A DNA stretch of 12,835 nt from Benthicola sp964195715 (lineage in GTDB: Bacteria; Gemmatimonadota; Gemmatimonadetes; Palauibacterales; Palauibacteraceae). The notes below the pieces were generated by a model. It made no database searches, had not been told where the DNA came from, and worked only from the letters and a program-made list of their open reading frames with translations. The stretch spans positions 1-12,835 of the forward strand of contig CAXMRU010000268.1 in assembly GCA_964195715.1 (NCBI GenBank). The letters are read 5' to 3'. Each line of letters opens with the position of its first letter. Position 1 is the first letter of the stretch. A program made the position numbers and the translations under genes. Below, in pieces: positions 6,680-12,835 of this stretch.

Positions 6680-7171
6680 TCAGCAGCAAATAGCCTTCGT
6701 GACGGTGAGCGGGAGGTCCTGCTCCTTCCACGCGACCATGTGACCCTCGAGATCCCAGACGCGCTCGAACCCTGCCTCGATCAGGACCGTCTCCGCGATA
6801 CCGGCGCGCCGGCCCGTTCGACAGTAGACCACGAATCCGCGGTCGCGGTAAGCATCGAGAGAGTCCAGGCGCGCGCCGATTTGATCGTACGGCATGTTGA
6901 CTGCGCCCGGAATGTGCCCTTCCGCATACTCCTCCGGACTGCGGACGTCGAGGACGACCGGCCTCTCAGCGAACTCGAGATAGGCCATGAGATCGCCGGG
7001 CTTCATCGACTGGCTCGTGATCTCGTCTGACATGGCCCCCGCAACGGGGCTCGAAGCCTCGTCCGGCATGGCGGAGCGGTCGACCGTGTCTTCCGCCCCG
7101 GAGCACCCGACACCAATGGTGACCCCGACCATCACCAGGATCGACTTCCAGTTCGGCCTCGCATCCGTCAT
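6680..7171 (-). CDS. Rhodanese-like domain lipoprotein
   Basis: The 163-residue product is a single-domain rhodanese (sulfurtransferase fold) with an export signal. Residues 1-23 have a short charged start, a hydrophobic stretch ILVMVGVTIGVG and Cys23 in a lipobox-like GVGC context. This suggests a lipoprotein anchored outside the cytoplasmic membrane, although -3 Gly is not the ideal lipobox residue. A Ser/Glu/Asp-rich linker follows. The rhodanese domain (about 50-155) has DVRSPEEYAEGHIPGA (75-90) and the active-site loop YCRTGRRAG with catalytic Cys117. The protein ends in two adjacent cysteines (162-163), which is unusual. ATG 7171 is chosen because AGGAGGT lies 7 nt upstream and the signal peptide begins there; the longer frame to 7285 has no support. 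It is the first gene of the minus-strand unit. A weak promoter candidate (TTGACT at 7251-7246 with a poor -10) lies upstream. The sulfur donor and acceptor are unknown. Confidence 0.9.
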   Translation of the reverse strand: MTDARPNWKSILVMVGVTIGVGCSGAEDTVDRSAMPDEASSPVAGAMSDEITSQSMKPGDLMAYLEFAERPVVLDVRSPEEYAEGHIPGAVNMPYDQIGARLDSLDAYRDRGFVVYCRTGRRAGIAETVLIEAGFERVWDLEGHMVAWKEQDLPLTVTKAICC

Positions 7172-7351
7172 CTCACCAACCTCCTGTTCGTTATCGCTAC
7201 ATGGAGCACCGTCGGGCGCCCAAATCTCCCGCCCCGGAACACGCGAGTCAAACTCCGTCCCTGGCTGCCGACGGGTCGTCCCCAACCCACTGCGCGACCC
7301 CGCCGAGCGACATGTTCCCCTATCCGTCCCCGAGTTCCGCGGCCATTTGCC

Positions 7352-7380
7352 TTGCCAACCTCGATTAGATGCTACATAAT
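7352..7380 (+). promoter_or_regulatory. Sigma70-like promoter for the HU gene
   Basis: TTGCCA (7352-7357) and CATAAT (7375-7380) are separated by exactly 17 bp. Each matches the -35 or -10 consensus at five of six positions. Transcription would start near 7387 and leave a leader of about 47 nt before the HU start. The region is markedly more AT-rich than its surroundings. The call is from pattern only. Confidence 0.6.
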
Positions 7381-7433
7381 GGGCTCATCTGGGGTATTCG
7401 TTACTTCACTATCACCCAACAGGAGACGGCAGC

Positions 7434-7727
7434 GTGACGAAACAGGAATTTGCAGACAAGCTCGCCGGCCGGTGCGATCTATCCAAGGCCAAGGCCATGG
7501 AGGTCATGGATTGCATTTTCTCGACGAAGCCCGGCGAGGGCATCATCGCTGTCGAGCTGGACGCCGGCCGCGACCTCACCATCACGGGATTCGGAACGTT
7601 CAAGACGCGCCGGACGAAGGCTCGTAAGGGCCGGAATCCCCAGACGGGCCAGGAGATCACCATCGCCGCGCGTAACAGTGTTTCCTTCCGCGCCGGCAAG
7701 GGTCTGAAGGACCGCGTTCGCGAGTAG
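7434..7727 (+). CDS. HU-family DNA-binding protein
   Basis: HU proteins are small basic dimers that bend DNA and organise the nucleoid. This 97-residue protein has the helical dimerisation region (about 1-40), GFG (52-54), and the DNA-arm signature RKGRNPQTG (64-72) with the intercalating Pro69. It then runs FRAGKGLKDRV into the C-terminus, as in typical HU/IHF-type proteins. The stretch KPGEGIIAVELDAG (32-45) is slightly longer than in E. coli HU, where the turn is shorter. The GTG start at 7434 has AGGAGA 7 nt upstream (7421-7426). It is the only convincing plus-strand gene in the window. It is divergent from the rhodanese-led operon and convergent with the protease operon, with its own promoter and a hairpin terminator region. 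HU versus a sequence-specific IHF-like role cannot be decided here. Confidence 0.95.
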   Translation: MTKQEFADKLAGRCDLSKAKAMEVMDCIFSTKPGEGIIAVELDAGRDLTITGFGTFKTRRTKARKGRNPQTGQEITIAARNSVSFRAGKGLKDRVRE

Positions 7728-7756
7728 CGATCCCGGACAGACTCACAATTCAGGCA

Positions 7757-7779
7757 GGGGGCGAGCGAAGCGAGCCCCC
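7757..7779. terminator. Short hairpin between convergent genes, GGGGGC stem with tandem G-A pairs and GAA cap
   Basis: GGGGGC (7757-7762) pairs with GCCCCC (7774-7779). Inside it, G7763-A7773 and A7764-G7772 can form tandem sheared G-A pairs. GC-GAA-GC (7765-7771) then closes the top as the very stable GCGAAGC mini-hairpin. The element lies 29 nt after the HU stop and has no T tract. It probably stabilises the 3' end or helps termination on either strand. Confidence 0.5.
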
Positions 7780-7782
7780 GAT

Positions 7783-7828
7783 GACACGCGCCCCTGCGGC
7801 CGGAGCGTTCGGCATAGGGGCGCGTGTC
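7783..7828. terminator. Strong hairpin, probable bidirectional terminator between HU and the S41 protease operon
   Basis: A perfect 13-bp stem is formed by GACACGCGCCCCT (7783-7795) and AGGGGCGCGTGTC (7816-7828). It can be lengthened by one G-T wobble and one A-T pair. The 20-nt loop holds a further small stem, GCCG (7799-7802) with CGGC (7810-7813). On the plus strand only TTT follows, so the T tract is weak. The position between two converging genes fits a terminator serving both. Confidence 0.65.
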
Positions 7829-7892
7829 GTTTCCGTAAATGGGACCGGACGCCATGTCCGGGTTCGCTTGCGGTTTTTCAGGGGAGCCTGTC

Positions 7893-9590
7893 CTAGTAAT
7901 CTCCATCCCGCATAGAGCTACCCGCTTCCGCCAGGTTGCTGTCCGCTTCCGGGTCCGCAGACCTCTCGTCTGCCCACTCTTCCACCATGGCCAGGTTGAG
8001 CAAGTCTTCCGGCGAGTCTGCCTCCTGCAGCAGTCGAATCGACTCCTGGTACATCGGGCTGTGCGCCTCGAAGCGCTTGAACATCTGGATCTCCCCGAAA
8101 GCCGAGTTGGCGATCTGGGCCTCCAGGAACTGGTCCACCCGAAGCCCTACCTTCTCGAACAGCGCCTCGTCCACCTCGAGCCCTTCCACCTCAGTGATCA
8201 TCCGATAGAACTCCCGCCGCATCTCAGGCGTCACGGCGAAGTCCTCGGCAATGTCCGGGTGATCTTTCGTCCACTGAACGCCGAACCGGAACGCGAGCTG
8301 GCGGAGTGAGAATCCGCCCCTGCCGACAACCCGCTCGAATTCTCTTTCGTCGACGGAAGTGGTATCGGGGACGATCACGTCCGGCGTGATCCCGCCACCG
8401 CCGTATACGGTGCGTCCACCGTCCGTGTGGAAGACCTCCCGCCCCACCGTGTCGGCGATGATGCCGCGCGTCGCCGAGACCTGCGCCGTAACGGCAAGGG
8501 CCAGATCATCGGCCAGGCCGTGCTCCATGCTGCGAGTGATGGAGCGACCACTCGGGGTGTACCAGCCCGCCGTCGTCAACTTGAGGTGATTACCGCCGGG
8601 CAGTGAGAATACGGTCTGCACCGATCCCTTTCCGAACGTCGGCGTACCCAGAATGACCGCACGATCGTGGTCCTGCAGGGCGCCCGCCAGGATCTCCGAC
8701 GCGCTGGCGCTCGCGGTGTTGACGATCACGACCATCGGCAGCCCGGGAAATTCCTCCTCGTTCGGAGCGCCGAAGCTGAAGTTCTGGTTCTCGACCCGCG
8801 ACCGCGTTTCTACAATGCCTGCCCCCCGAGGCAAGAACAGGTCGGTGACGGCGACGCCCTGATCCAGCAGGCCCCCCGGATTCCAGCGCAGGTCCAGCAC
8901 GAGGGCCTCGGCTCCCTGGTCCTGCAGGTCTTCGATCGCCGCGCGGACCTCCTCGCGCGCGTCCCGACTGAACCCTTCCAGGTGCACGAATCCGATCCGG
9001 TCGTTCGCCATGAAGCTCTTGACCGTCTGAACGTGGATCTCGTCGCGAACGATCGTGAATTCCAGCGGCTCGGCCGCCCCCACCCGTCCGATCGTGATCG
9101 ATACCGGTGTGCCTTTGGCTCCTCTGAGCCGCTCGACCGCTTCCACGTCGTCCCAGCCGCGGGCCGATTCGCCCTCCACTCCGACGATGCGATCCCCGGT
9201 CATCAGTCCCTGCCGCTCGGCGGGAGTATTCGCGATGATGCCCATCACCGTGATCCACTCGCCGACCTTCTGGATCCGTATACCGAGGCCGCCGTACTCA
9301 CCCTCGATCGACAGCTCGAGATCGTCGGTGTCCTTCGCGCTGATGAACACCGAATAGGGATCGCCCAACTCGGAGAGCATGCCGTCGATCGCCATCCGGT
9401 ACATGGCGGAGGGGTCGATCTCCTCCACGTACCGTTCGGCTACGAGGCGGTGCACCTCCTCGAACAGCCGGGCCTTGAACACGGTGCTGTCCTGTGCGCC
9501 CGCGCCCTGCTGCAGGAGCCAGCCACCCGTCCCCAGAGCCATGACCGTTACGGCCACGGCGGGCACCCATGTCCGGTTCATCCTCTTCAT
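7893..9590 (-). CDS. S41-family C-terminal processing peptidase with PDZ domain (downstream paralogue)
   Basis: CTP/Prc-type serine proteases cut exported proteins near hydrophobic C-termini. The 565-residue product starts with a signal peptide or membrane anchor (hydrophobic about 8-25; possible AGA-QD cleavage near 32). It continues with a helical N-terminal part, a PDZ domain (about 95-180, GEYGGLGIRI to GDRIVGVEGE) and the S41 core. The catalytic dyad is Ser296 in NTASASASEI and Lys321 in TFGKGSVQ, with the same 25-residue spacing as Prc Ser430/Lys455; Gln325 is also kept. YGGGGITPD (396-404) follows. The last 150 or so residues form an extension that is alignable without gaps to the neighbouring paralogue over LAFRF to AFGE. 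ATG 9590 was chosen, 7 nt after the upstream protease's TGA; TTG 9614 or ATG 9581 are alternatives. It ends its operon, facing the HU gene. Confidence 0.94.
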   Translation of the reverse strand: MKRMNRTWVPAVAVTVMALGTGGWLLQQGAGAQDSTVFKARLFEEVHRLVAERYVEEIDPSAMYRMAIDGMLSELGDPYSVFISAKDTDDLELSIEGEYGGLGIRIQKVGEWITVMGIIANTPAERQGLMTGDRIVGVEGESARGWDDVEAVERLRGAKGTPVSITIGRVGAAEPLEFTIVRDEIHVQTVKSFMANDRIGFVHLEGFSRDAREEVRAAIEDLQDQGAEALVLDLRWNPGGLLDQGVAVTDLFLPRGAGIVETRSRVENQNFSFGAPNEEEFPGLPMVVIVNTASASASEILAGALQDHDRAVILGTPTFGKGSVQTVFSLPGGNHLKLTTAGWYTPSGRSITRSMEHGLADDLALAVTAQVSATRGIIADTVGREVFHTDGGRTVYGGGGITPDVIVPDTTSVDEREFERVVGRGGFSLRQLAFRFGVQWTKDHPDIAEDFAVTPEMRREFYRMITEVEGLEVDEALFEKVGLRVDQFLEAQIANSAFGEIQMFKRFEAHSPMYQESIRLLQEADSPEDLLNLAMVEEWADERSADPEADSNLAEAGSSMRDGDY

Positions 9591-9597
9591 CACCCTA

Positions 9598-11283
9598 TCA
9601 ACTCTCCGGTCCAAGTGGCTGTCTGGTCTGCTCGTCTCTCGCCTGATCTCCGAGCGCTAGCAACTCCTCCTGCGTGGCCGCTCCGTTCAGCAGCCGGACG
9701 GCTTCCTCGACCTGCCGGCTTCGCTCCACGGCTCGTCTGAGTCCTGCCGACTCTCCGAACGCGGCGGTCGCTACCTGCCGGGCAAGTTGGAAGTCCACCA
9801 AGTCTCCCGCGGCGTCCACCAGTTCCGGGTCGAGGCTGACCCCGGTACGCTCCTCCAGGAAGGCCAGGAACTCGCTGCGCATCTCACGGGTGACCATGAA
9901 ACTCTCGGCCAGTTCGGAGTGCTCTCTGTCATACCGGACGGCAAACCGGAACGCCAGGTCGGGGAACGGCACGTCTGCATCCAGCAAGACCTGTCGTAGT
10001 TCCTGCTCCGCCACAGTGAGCGTGTCCGGCGTGATGATCAGGTCGGGCATGATCCCACCGCCTCCATACACCAGCCTGCCCGAGACCGTCTGGTATGTCA
10101 GTAGCTCCGTCGTGTCCGCGACCGCGTCTCCACGGTCGGTGACGAATCCGTCGGTTGCCCCCATGCCAAGCTGAACCGCCTCGGAAATCGCTTCGTTAAA
10201 CTCGTTCGAGCCAAGGGCGAACTCCGCGTCTCCCTCTCCACGCGAGCGGTGGATGGACCTTCCGGAGGGAGTGTACCAGGTTCCCGTCGTGAGACGCAGA
10301 TAATTGCCTCCCGGCAGAGGAAACACGCTCTGCATCACGCCCTTGCCGAAGGTACGGGTACCCAGCACCAGCGCCCTGTCGTGGTCCTGCAATGCTCCTG
10401 CAACGATTTCGGACGCGCTGGCCGACCAGGCGTTTACGAGAACGACGACCGGCAGACCGGGATGCCGGTTCGGGGCCGGGGCCGAGAACGTGTAGCTGTC
10501 TCGCGGATCCCTGGCGCGGGTGTCGACCACCATTTCTCCTTCGTCGAGGAACAGATCCGCGATCTCGACCGCCTCGCGGAGAACACCGCCCGTGTTGTAC
10601 CTGAGGTCCAGGATGACCGATCTGGCCCCGCGCGCCAGGAGATCGCTGATGGCTACCTGGAGCTCTTCCTTGGCCTTCCGGCTGAACTGCTGCAGGTAGA
10701 CGTAGCCGACATCGTCGGACAGGATCAGCGACTGGGTGGCCACGATGTGCACGTCGTCCCTGACGATCTCGAAATGCAGGAGGTCAGATTCGCCGATTCG
10801 GCGGACGGCCACCTGGACCGCCTCTCCCTTGGGTCCGCGGAGGGCGGATACGGCTTCCGTCTGGCTCCACCCGACCGTTGACTCACCATCCACCTCTACG
10901 ATCCGGTCGTCGGGCCTGATATCGAGCTCCGAGGAAGGACTGTTGGGGATGATCCCAAGGACGGTGATCCCTTCTTCCTCGGCGAGAATGCGCATGCCGA
11001 CCCCGCCGTAGCTGTTCGACAGGAGGGCGCTGGTCTGATCCTCGGCACGGATGAAGGCAGCATATGGATCGCCAAGTTCGATGAGCAGGCCGTCGATAGC
11101 CTTGTCGTACAGGTCCTGCGGGGAGATCTCCTCGACGAAGTTGTCCGAAACGCGGCGCACGACCGTCTCGAGAAGGGCCTCCGAAGCCGATGGTCCGGCG
11201 CTCTCTTGCAGCAGCCAACCGCCGCTGGCCAGCGTGGCCAGCAAGGTCGCCACCGGTATCGTCCAGGAACTTCGAAACTTCAT
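9598..11283 (-). CDS. S41-family C-terminal processing peptidase with PDZ domain (upstream paralogue)
   Basis: This 561-residue protease has the same plan as its downstream neighbour: a hydrophobic N-terminal export or anchor segment (about 8-25), a PDZ domain (about 93-176, SYGGVGMRI to DDRIVEVDGE) and the S41 core. The dyad is Ser289 in WSASASEI and Lys314 in TFGKGVMQ, with the same spacing. LPGGNYLRLTT, WYTPSGRSI and YGGGGIMPD (406-414) are present in both. The C-terminal region (about 440-561) carries LAFRF, EMRSEF and AFGE at matching places. Both copies keep intact catalytic residues, so this is not an active/inactive pair. They probably act in the cell envelope on different substrates. 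ATG 11283 has a GGAGG 4 nt upstream. The gene lies 90 nt downstream of tmk, so it may have its own promoter, which I could not identify. Confidence 0.95.
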   Translation of the reverse strand: MKFRSSWTIPVATLLATLASGGWLLQESAGPSASEALLETVVRRVSDNFVEEISPQDLYDKAIDGLLIELGDPYAAFIRAEDQTSALLSNSYGGVGMRILAEEEGITVLGIIPNSPSSELDIRPDDRIVEVDGESTVGWSQTEAVSALRGPKGEAVQVAVRRIGESDLLHFEIVRDDVHIVATQSLILSDDVGYVYLQQFSRKAKEELQVAISDLLARGARSVILDLRYNTGGVLREAVEIADLFLDEGEMVVDTRARDPRDSYTFSAPAPNRHPGLPVVVLVNAWSASASEIVAGALQDHDRALVLGTRTFGKGVMQSVFPLPGGNYLRLTTGTWYTPSGRSIHRSRGEGDAEFALGSNEFNEAISEAVQLGMGATDGFVTDRGDAVADTTELLTYQTVSGRLVYGGGGIMPDLIITPDTLTVAEQELRQVLLDADVPFPDLAFRFAVRYDREHSELAESFMVTREMRSEFLAFLEERTGVSLDPELVDAAGDLVDFQLARQVATAAFGESAGLRRAVERSRQVEEAVRLLNGAATQEELLALGDQARDEQTRQPLGPES

Positions 11284-11373
11284 CTAGCCTCCGTCCAGCT
11301 GGTTACGTTCGATTCCTAGAAGGCGCGCTACCGTGCGCCCCTCTCCCTGAAACTCTCACACACAGAAAAGGTT

Positions 11374-12021
11374 TCACGCCCCCGGCGGAAAGCGATCCGG
11401 CCATCGGTCCGACAGCGCCTTCCACAGGCGCTCCTGCACTGCGTCGACCGTATCGTCGCTGGAGACCGTGATGACGCCCGGATCGGAAGCGGCCAGCAGC
11501 TCGTACGCGTCCGCCACGGCGCGGTGAAAATCCGCATGCTCGCGCTCCAGGCGGTCCATCCCGCCCTGCTGCCTGCCCCTTCCGACGTCGGGATCCAGAA
11601 CGAGGATCACGGTGCCGTCCGGCTTGAGGCCCCCGGTGGCGAATGCGTTGAGATCTCTCACTCGGTCGAGCCCCAGCCCCCGGGCCATCCCCTGGTAGGC
11701 GTACGTCGACATCTCGAATCGATCCGCGAGCACAAGCTCTCCCCGATCGAGCGCCGGGCGCACAACCCTGCGGACGAACTCGGCGCGGGAAGCCAGATAC
11801 AGGAGGAGCTCGGTCTCGGCGTACACCGGCGTCTCGGGGTCGAGAACCACTCGGCGGATCTTCTCGCCCGCAGGTGTCCCTCCCGGTTCGCGCACCAGGA
11901 GATGCGCGATACCCAGACGGTCAAGCCGTTCTGCCAGTCGCCTCAAGTGAGTGGACTTGCCCGCCCCCTCTCCCCCCTCGAACGCTATGAAGAGCCCTTC
12001 AGATCTCGTTTGCTCGCTCAA
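11374..12021 (-). CDS. tmk: Thymidylate kinase (dTMP kinase)
   Basis: Tmk phosphorylates dTMP to dTDP with ATP in the dTTP pathway. The 215-residue cytoplasmic protein has the P-loop GGEGAGKST (16-24) and the dTMP-binding REPGGTPAGEKIR (44-56). It also has DRFEMSTYAYQG (100-111) and a LID region GRGRQQGGMDRLERE (147-161) rich in arginine. Length and motif order are those of normal bacterial enzymes. The start is TTG 12021, because no ATG or GTG exists before the P-loop; GAGG lies 4 nt upstream. It is 89 nt downstream of the inositol-phosphate synthase and 90 nt upstream of the first protease, so common transcription is possible but not tight. No oddity is seen in the active site. Confidence 0.96.
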   Translation of the reverse strand: MSEQTRSEGLFIAFEGGEGAGKSTHLRRLAERLDRLGIAHLLVREPGGTPAGEKIRRVVLDPETPVYAETELLLYLASRAEFVRRVVRPALDRGELVLADRFEMSTYAYQGMARGLGLDRVRDLNAFATGGLKPDGTVILVLDPDVGRGRQQGGMDRLEREHADFHRAVADAYELLAASDPGVITVSSDDTVDAVQERLWKALSDRWPDRFPPGA

Positions 12022-12047
12022 TGATCCTCAATAGTCAGATATGGGAA

Positions 12048-12069
12048 TCGGCGCTCGTTGCGGCGCCGA
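12048..12069 (-). terminator. Hairpin in the spacer between inositol-phosphate synthase and tmk
   Basis: TCGGCGC (12048-12054) and GCGCCGA (12063-12069) form a perfect 7-bp stem with an 8-nt loop, 42 nt after the stop of the upstream gene. No T tract follows on the minus strand. It may be an inefficient terminator or an mRNA-processing or attenuating structure ahead of tmk. Confidence 0.4.
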
Positions 12070-12110
12070 ATCGCCCATTTCGTGTTACGGACAGCCCACA
12101 ATAGTCGCCG

Positions 12111-12835
12111 CTAGTTTTCGTAGTCGACCCCCAGATGCGTAATCTGCTCCTCACCCATCAGCCATCGCAGCGTGTTCTTCAGCTTCCAGTGCTGAATGAA
12201 GACGTCATGCTCCGCATATAAACCGGGCGTCGTCTGTGGGCTCTTGAAGTAGAACGACAGCCACTCCTGCACCCCGTGCAATCCCGCGCGCCGGGAAAGA
12301 TCGAGGAACAGAGCCAGGTCGAGCACGATCGGCGCGGCGAGGATCGAATCGCGGCACAGGAAATCGACCTTGATCTGCATCGGGTATCCCATCCACCCGA
12401 AGATGTCGATGTTGTCCCAGCCTTCCTTGTTGTCCCCGCGCGGCGGGTAGTAGTTGATCCGGACCTTGTGGTAGAGGTTGCTGTAGAGGTCCGGGTACTG
12501 CTTCGGTTGCAGGATCGTGTCGAGCACGCCGAGCTTGCTGACTTCCTTCGACTTGAAGTTCTCCGGATCGTCGAGCACCTCGCCGTCGCGGTTGCCAAGG
12601 ATGTTCGTGCTGAACCAGCCGTTCATGCCGAGCAGGCGGGCCTTGAAGCCGGGAGCAAGGATGGTCTTCATCAGGGTCTGGCCGGTCTTGAAGTCCTTGC
12701 CGCAGATCGGCACTCGCAGCTCGCGCGCCAACTCGACGAGCGCGGGCACATCACCCGAAAGGTTGGGTGCGCCATTGGCGTAGGGGATGCGCTCCTTGAT
12801 GGCCGCATATGCGTAGACCATGCTCGGGCTGATGT
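12111..12835 (-). CDS. ino1: Inositol-3-phosphate synthase (MIPS), 5' end cut by window edge
   Basis: MIPS converts glucose 6-phosphate to 1D-myo-inositol 3-phosphate with bound NAD, the committed step of inositol synthesis. The C-terminal 240 residues are present and open to the right edge; the N-terminal NAD-binding part lies outside. Recognisable segments are ISPSMVYAYAAI, PYANGAPN, the catalytic-lysine region CGKDFKTGQT, ILGNRDGEVL, NFKSKEVSKLGV and IDIFGWMGYP followed by MQIKVDFLCRDSILAAPIVLD. This is closer to the eukaryote/Bacteroidota-like form, with the DFKSGQT-type motif, than to the mycobacterial Ino1 I can recall. The protein ends LGVDYEN just before the TAG. It suggests the organism makes inositol, for example for inositol phospho- or sphingolipids or compatible solutes; nothing else in the window shows which. 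The next gene, tmk, is 89 nt downstream. Confidence 0.95.
   Translation of the reverse strand, partial: ISPSMVYAYAAIKERIPYANGAPNLSGDVPALVELARELRVPICGKDFKTGQTLMKTILAPGFKARLLGMNGWFSTNILGNRDGEVLDDPENFKSKEVSKLGVLDTILQPKQYPDLYSNLYHKVRINYYPPRGDNKEGWDNIDIFGWMGYPMQIKVDFLCRDSILAAPIVLDLALFLDLSRRAGLHGVQEWLSFYFKSPQTTPGLYAEHDVFIQHWKLKNTLRWLMGEEQITHLGVDYEN

Noticed and set aside
4188..6743. An 851-codon open frame on the plus strand antisense to obgE, the CMD-like gene and the asparaginase
   Set aside because: It is in exact codon register with all three minus-strand genes, so its stops would correspond to TTA, CTA and TCA sense codons. These are rare in GC-rich genes. The translation has no recognisable domain and is rich in Arg, Pro and His, as expected for a shadow.
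7223..7251. Promoter for the rhodanese-led operon (TTGACT at 7251-7246, 17 bp, GAGATT at 7228-7223, minus strand)
   Set aside because: The -35 is good but the -10 matches consensus at only about three of six positions, so I mention it without listing it.
8667..9740. A 357-codon plus-strand open frame across the S41 protease genes
   Set aside because: It is antisense to strongly conserved protease sequence, without a ribosome-binding site or recognisable motif; a composition shadow.
11322..11339. Hairpin GGCGC/GCGCC in the tmk to protease spacer as terminator
   Set aside because: Only a 5-bp stem with an 8-nt loop and no T tract; too weak to list as a feature.
12029..12106. Direct repeat CAATAGTC at 12029-12036 and 12099-12106, flanking a hairpin; considered as target-site duplication of a small element
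   Set aside because: The enclosed 62 bp has no terminal inverted repeats, and an 8-bp repeat over this distance can arise by chance.

Overview
This window is a densely packed, GC-rich (roughly 60-65 % by eye) bacterial chromosome segment. It contains only housekeeping and stress genes: no mobile element, CRISPR array, rRNA or tRNA is visible. The combination of a bacterial inositol-3-phosphate synthase, tandem S41 proteases ending in a shared extension, a divergent HU gene and an obg-dprA-hemW-hrcA-dnaJ string would suit Gemmatimonadota or a neighbouring phylum. That placement is recollection-based inference; nothing in the window proves it.

The layout is two minus-strand transcription units separated by one plus-strand gene. 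Unit A (right to left, 7171 to 1) encodes a rhodanese-like lipoprotein, a zinc-type L-asparaginase, a carboxymuconolactone decarboxylase-like protein, the ribosome-assembly GTPase ObgE, the DNA-uptake/recombination protein DprA, the haem chaperone-like radical SAM protein HemW, the heat-shock repressor HrcA, and the co-chaperone DnaJ (cut by the left edge). The junctions are very tight: 14-nt gap, 0-nt gap (TGA followed directly by ATG), 9-nt gap, 13-nt overlap, 4-nt GTGA overlap, 29-nt overlap, then a 73-nt gap before dnaJ. This predicts co-transcription and translational coupling. No CIRCE operator is visible near hrcA or dnaJ, so the operator HrcA acts on is probably elsewhere.

A lone HU-family DNA-binding protein gene (7434-7727, plus strand) lies between the units. 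It has a good sigma70-like promoter and is followed by two strong hairpins that probably terminate both HU and the convergent protease operon.

Unit B (right to left, 12835 to 7893) encodes the C-terminal part of inositol-3-phosphate synthase (cut by the right edge), thymidylate kinase, and two tandem PDZ/S41 C-terminal processing proteases. The proteases are clearly paralogous along their whole length, including an approximately 150-residue C-terminal extension. MIPS, tmk and the proteases are separated by about 90 nt each, so they may have separate promoters; the two proteases are only 7 nt apart.

I do not see a clearly new biological system. The points most worth a second look are the duplicated S41 proteases with their shared tail, an apparent CTG start codon for the asparaginase behind an excellent Shine-Dalgarno sequence, and a terminator hairpin that can form tandem G-A pairs capped by a GCGAAGC mini-hairpin.
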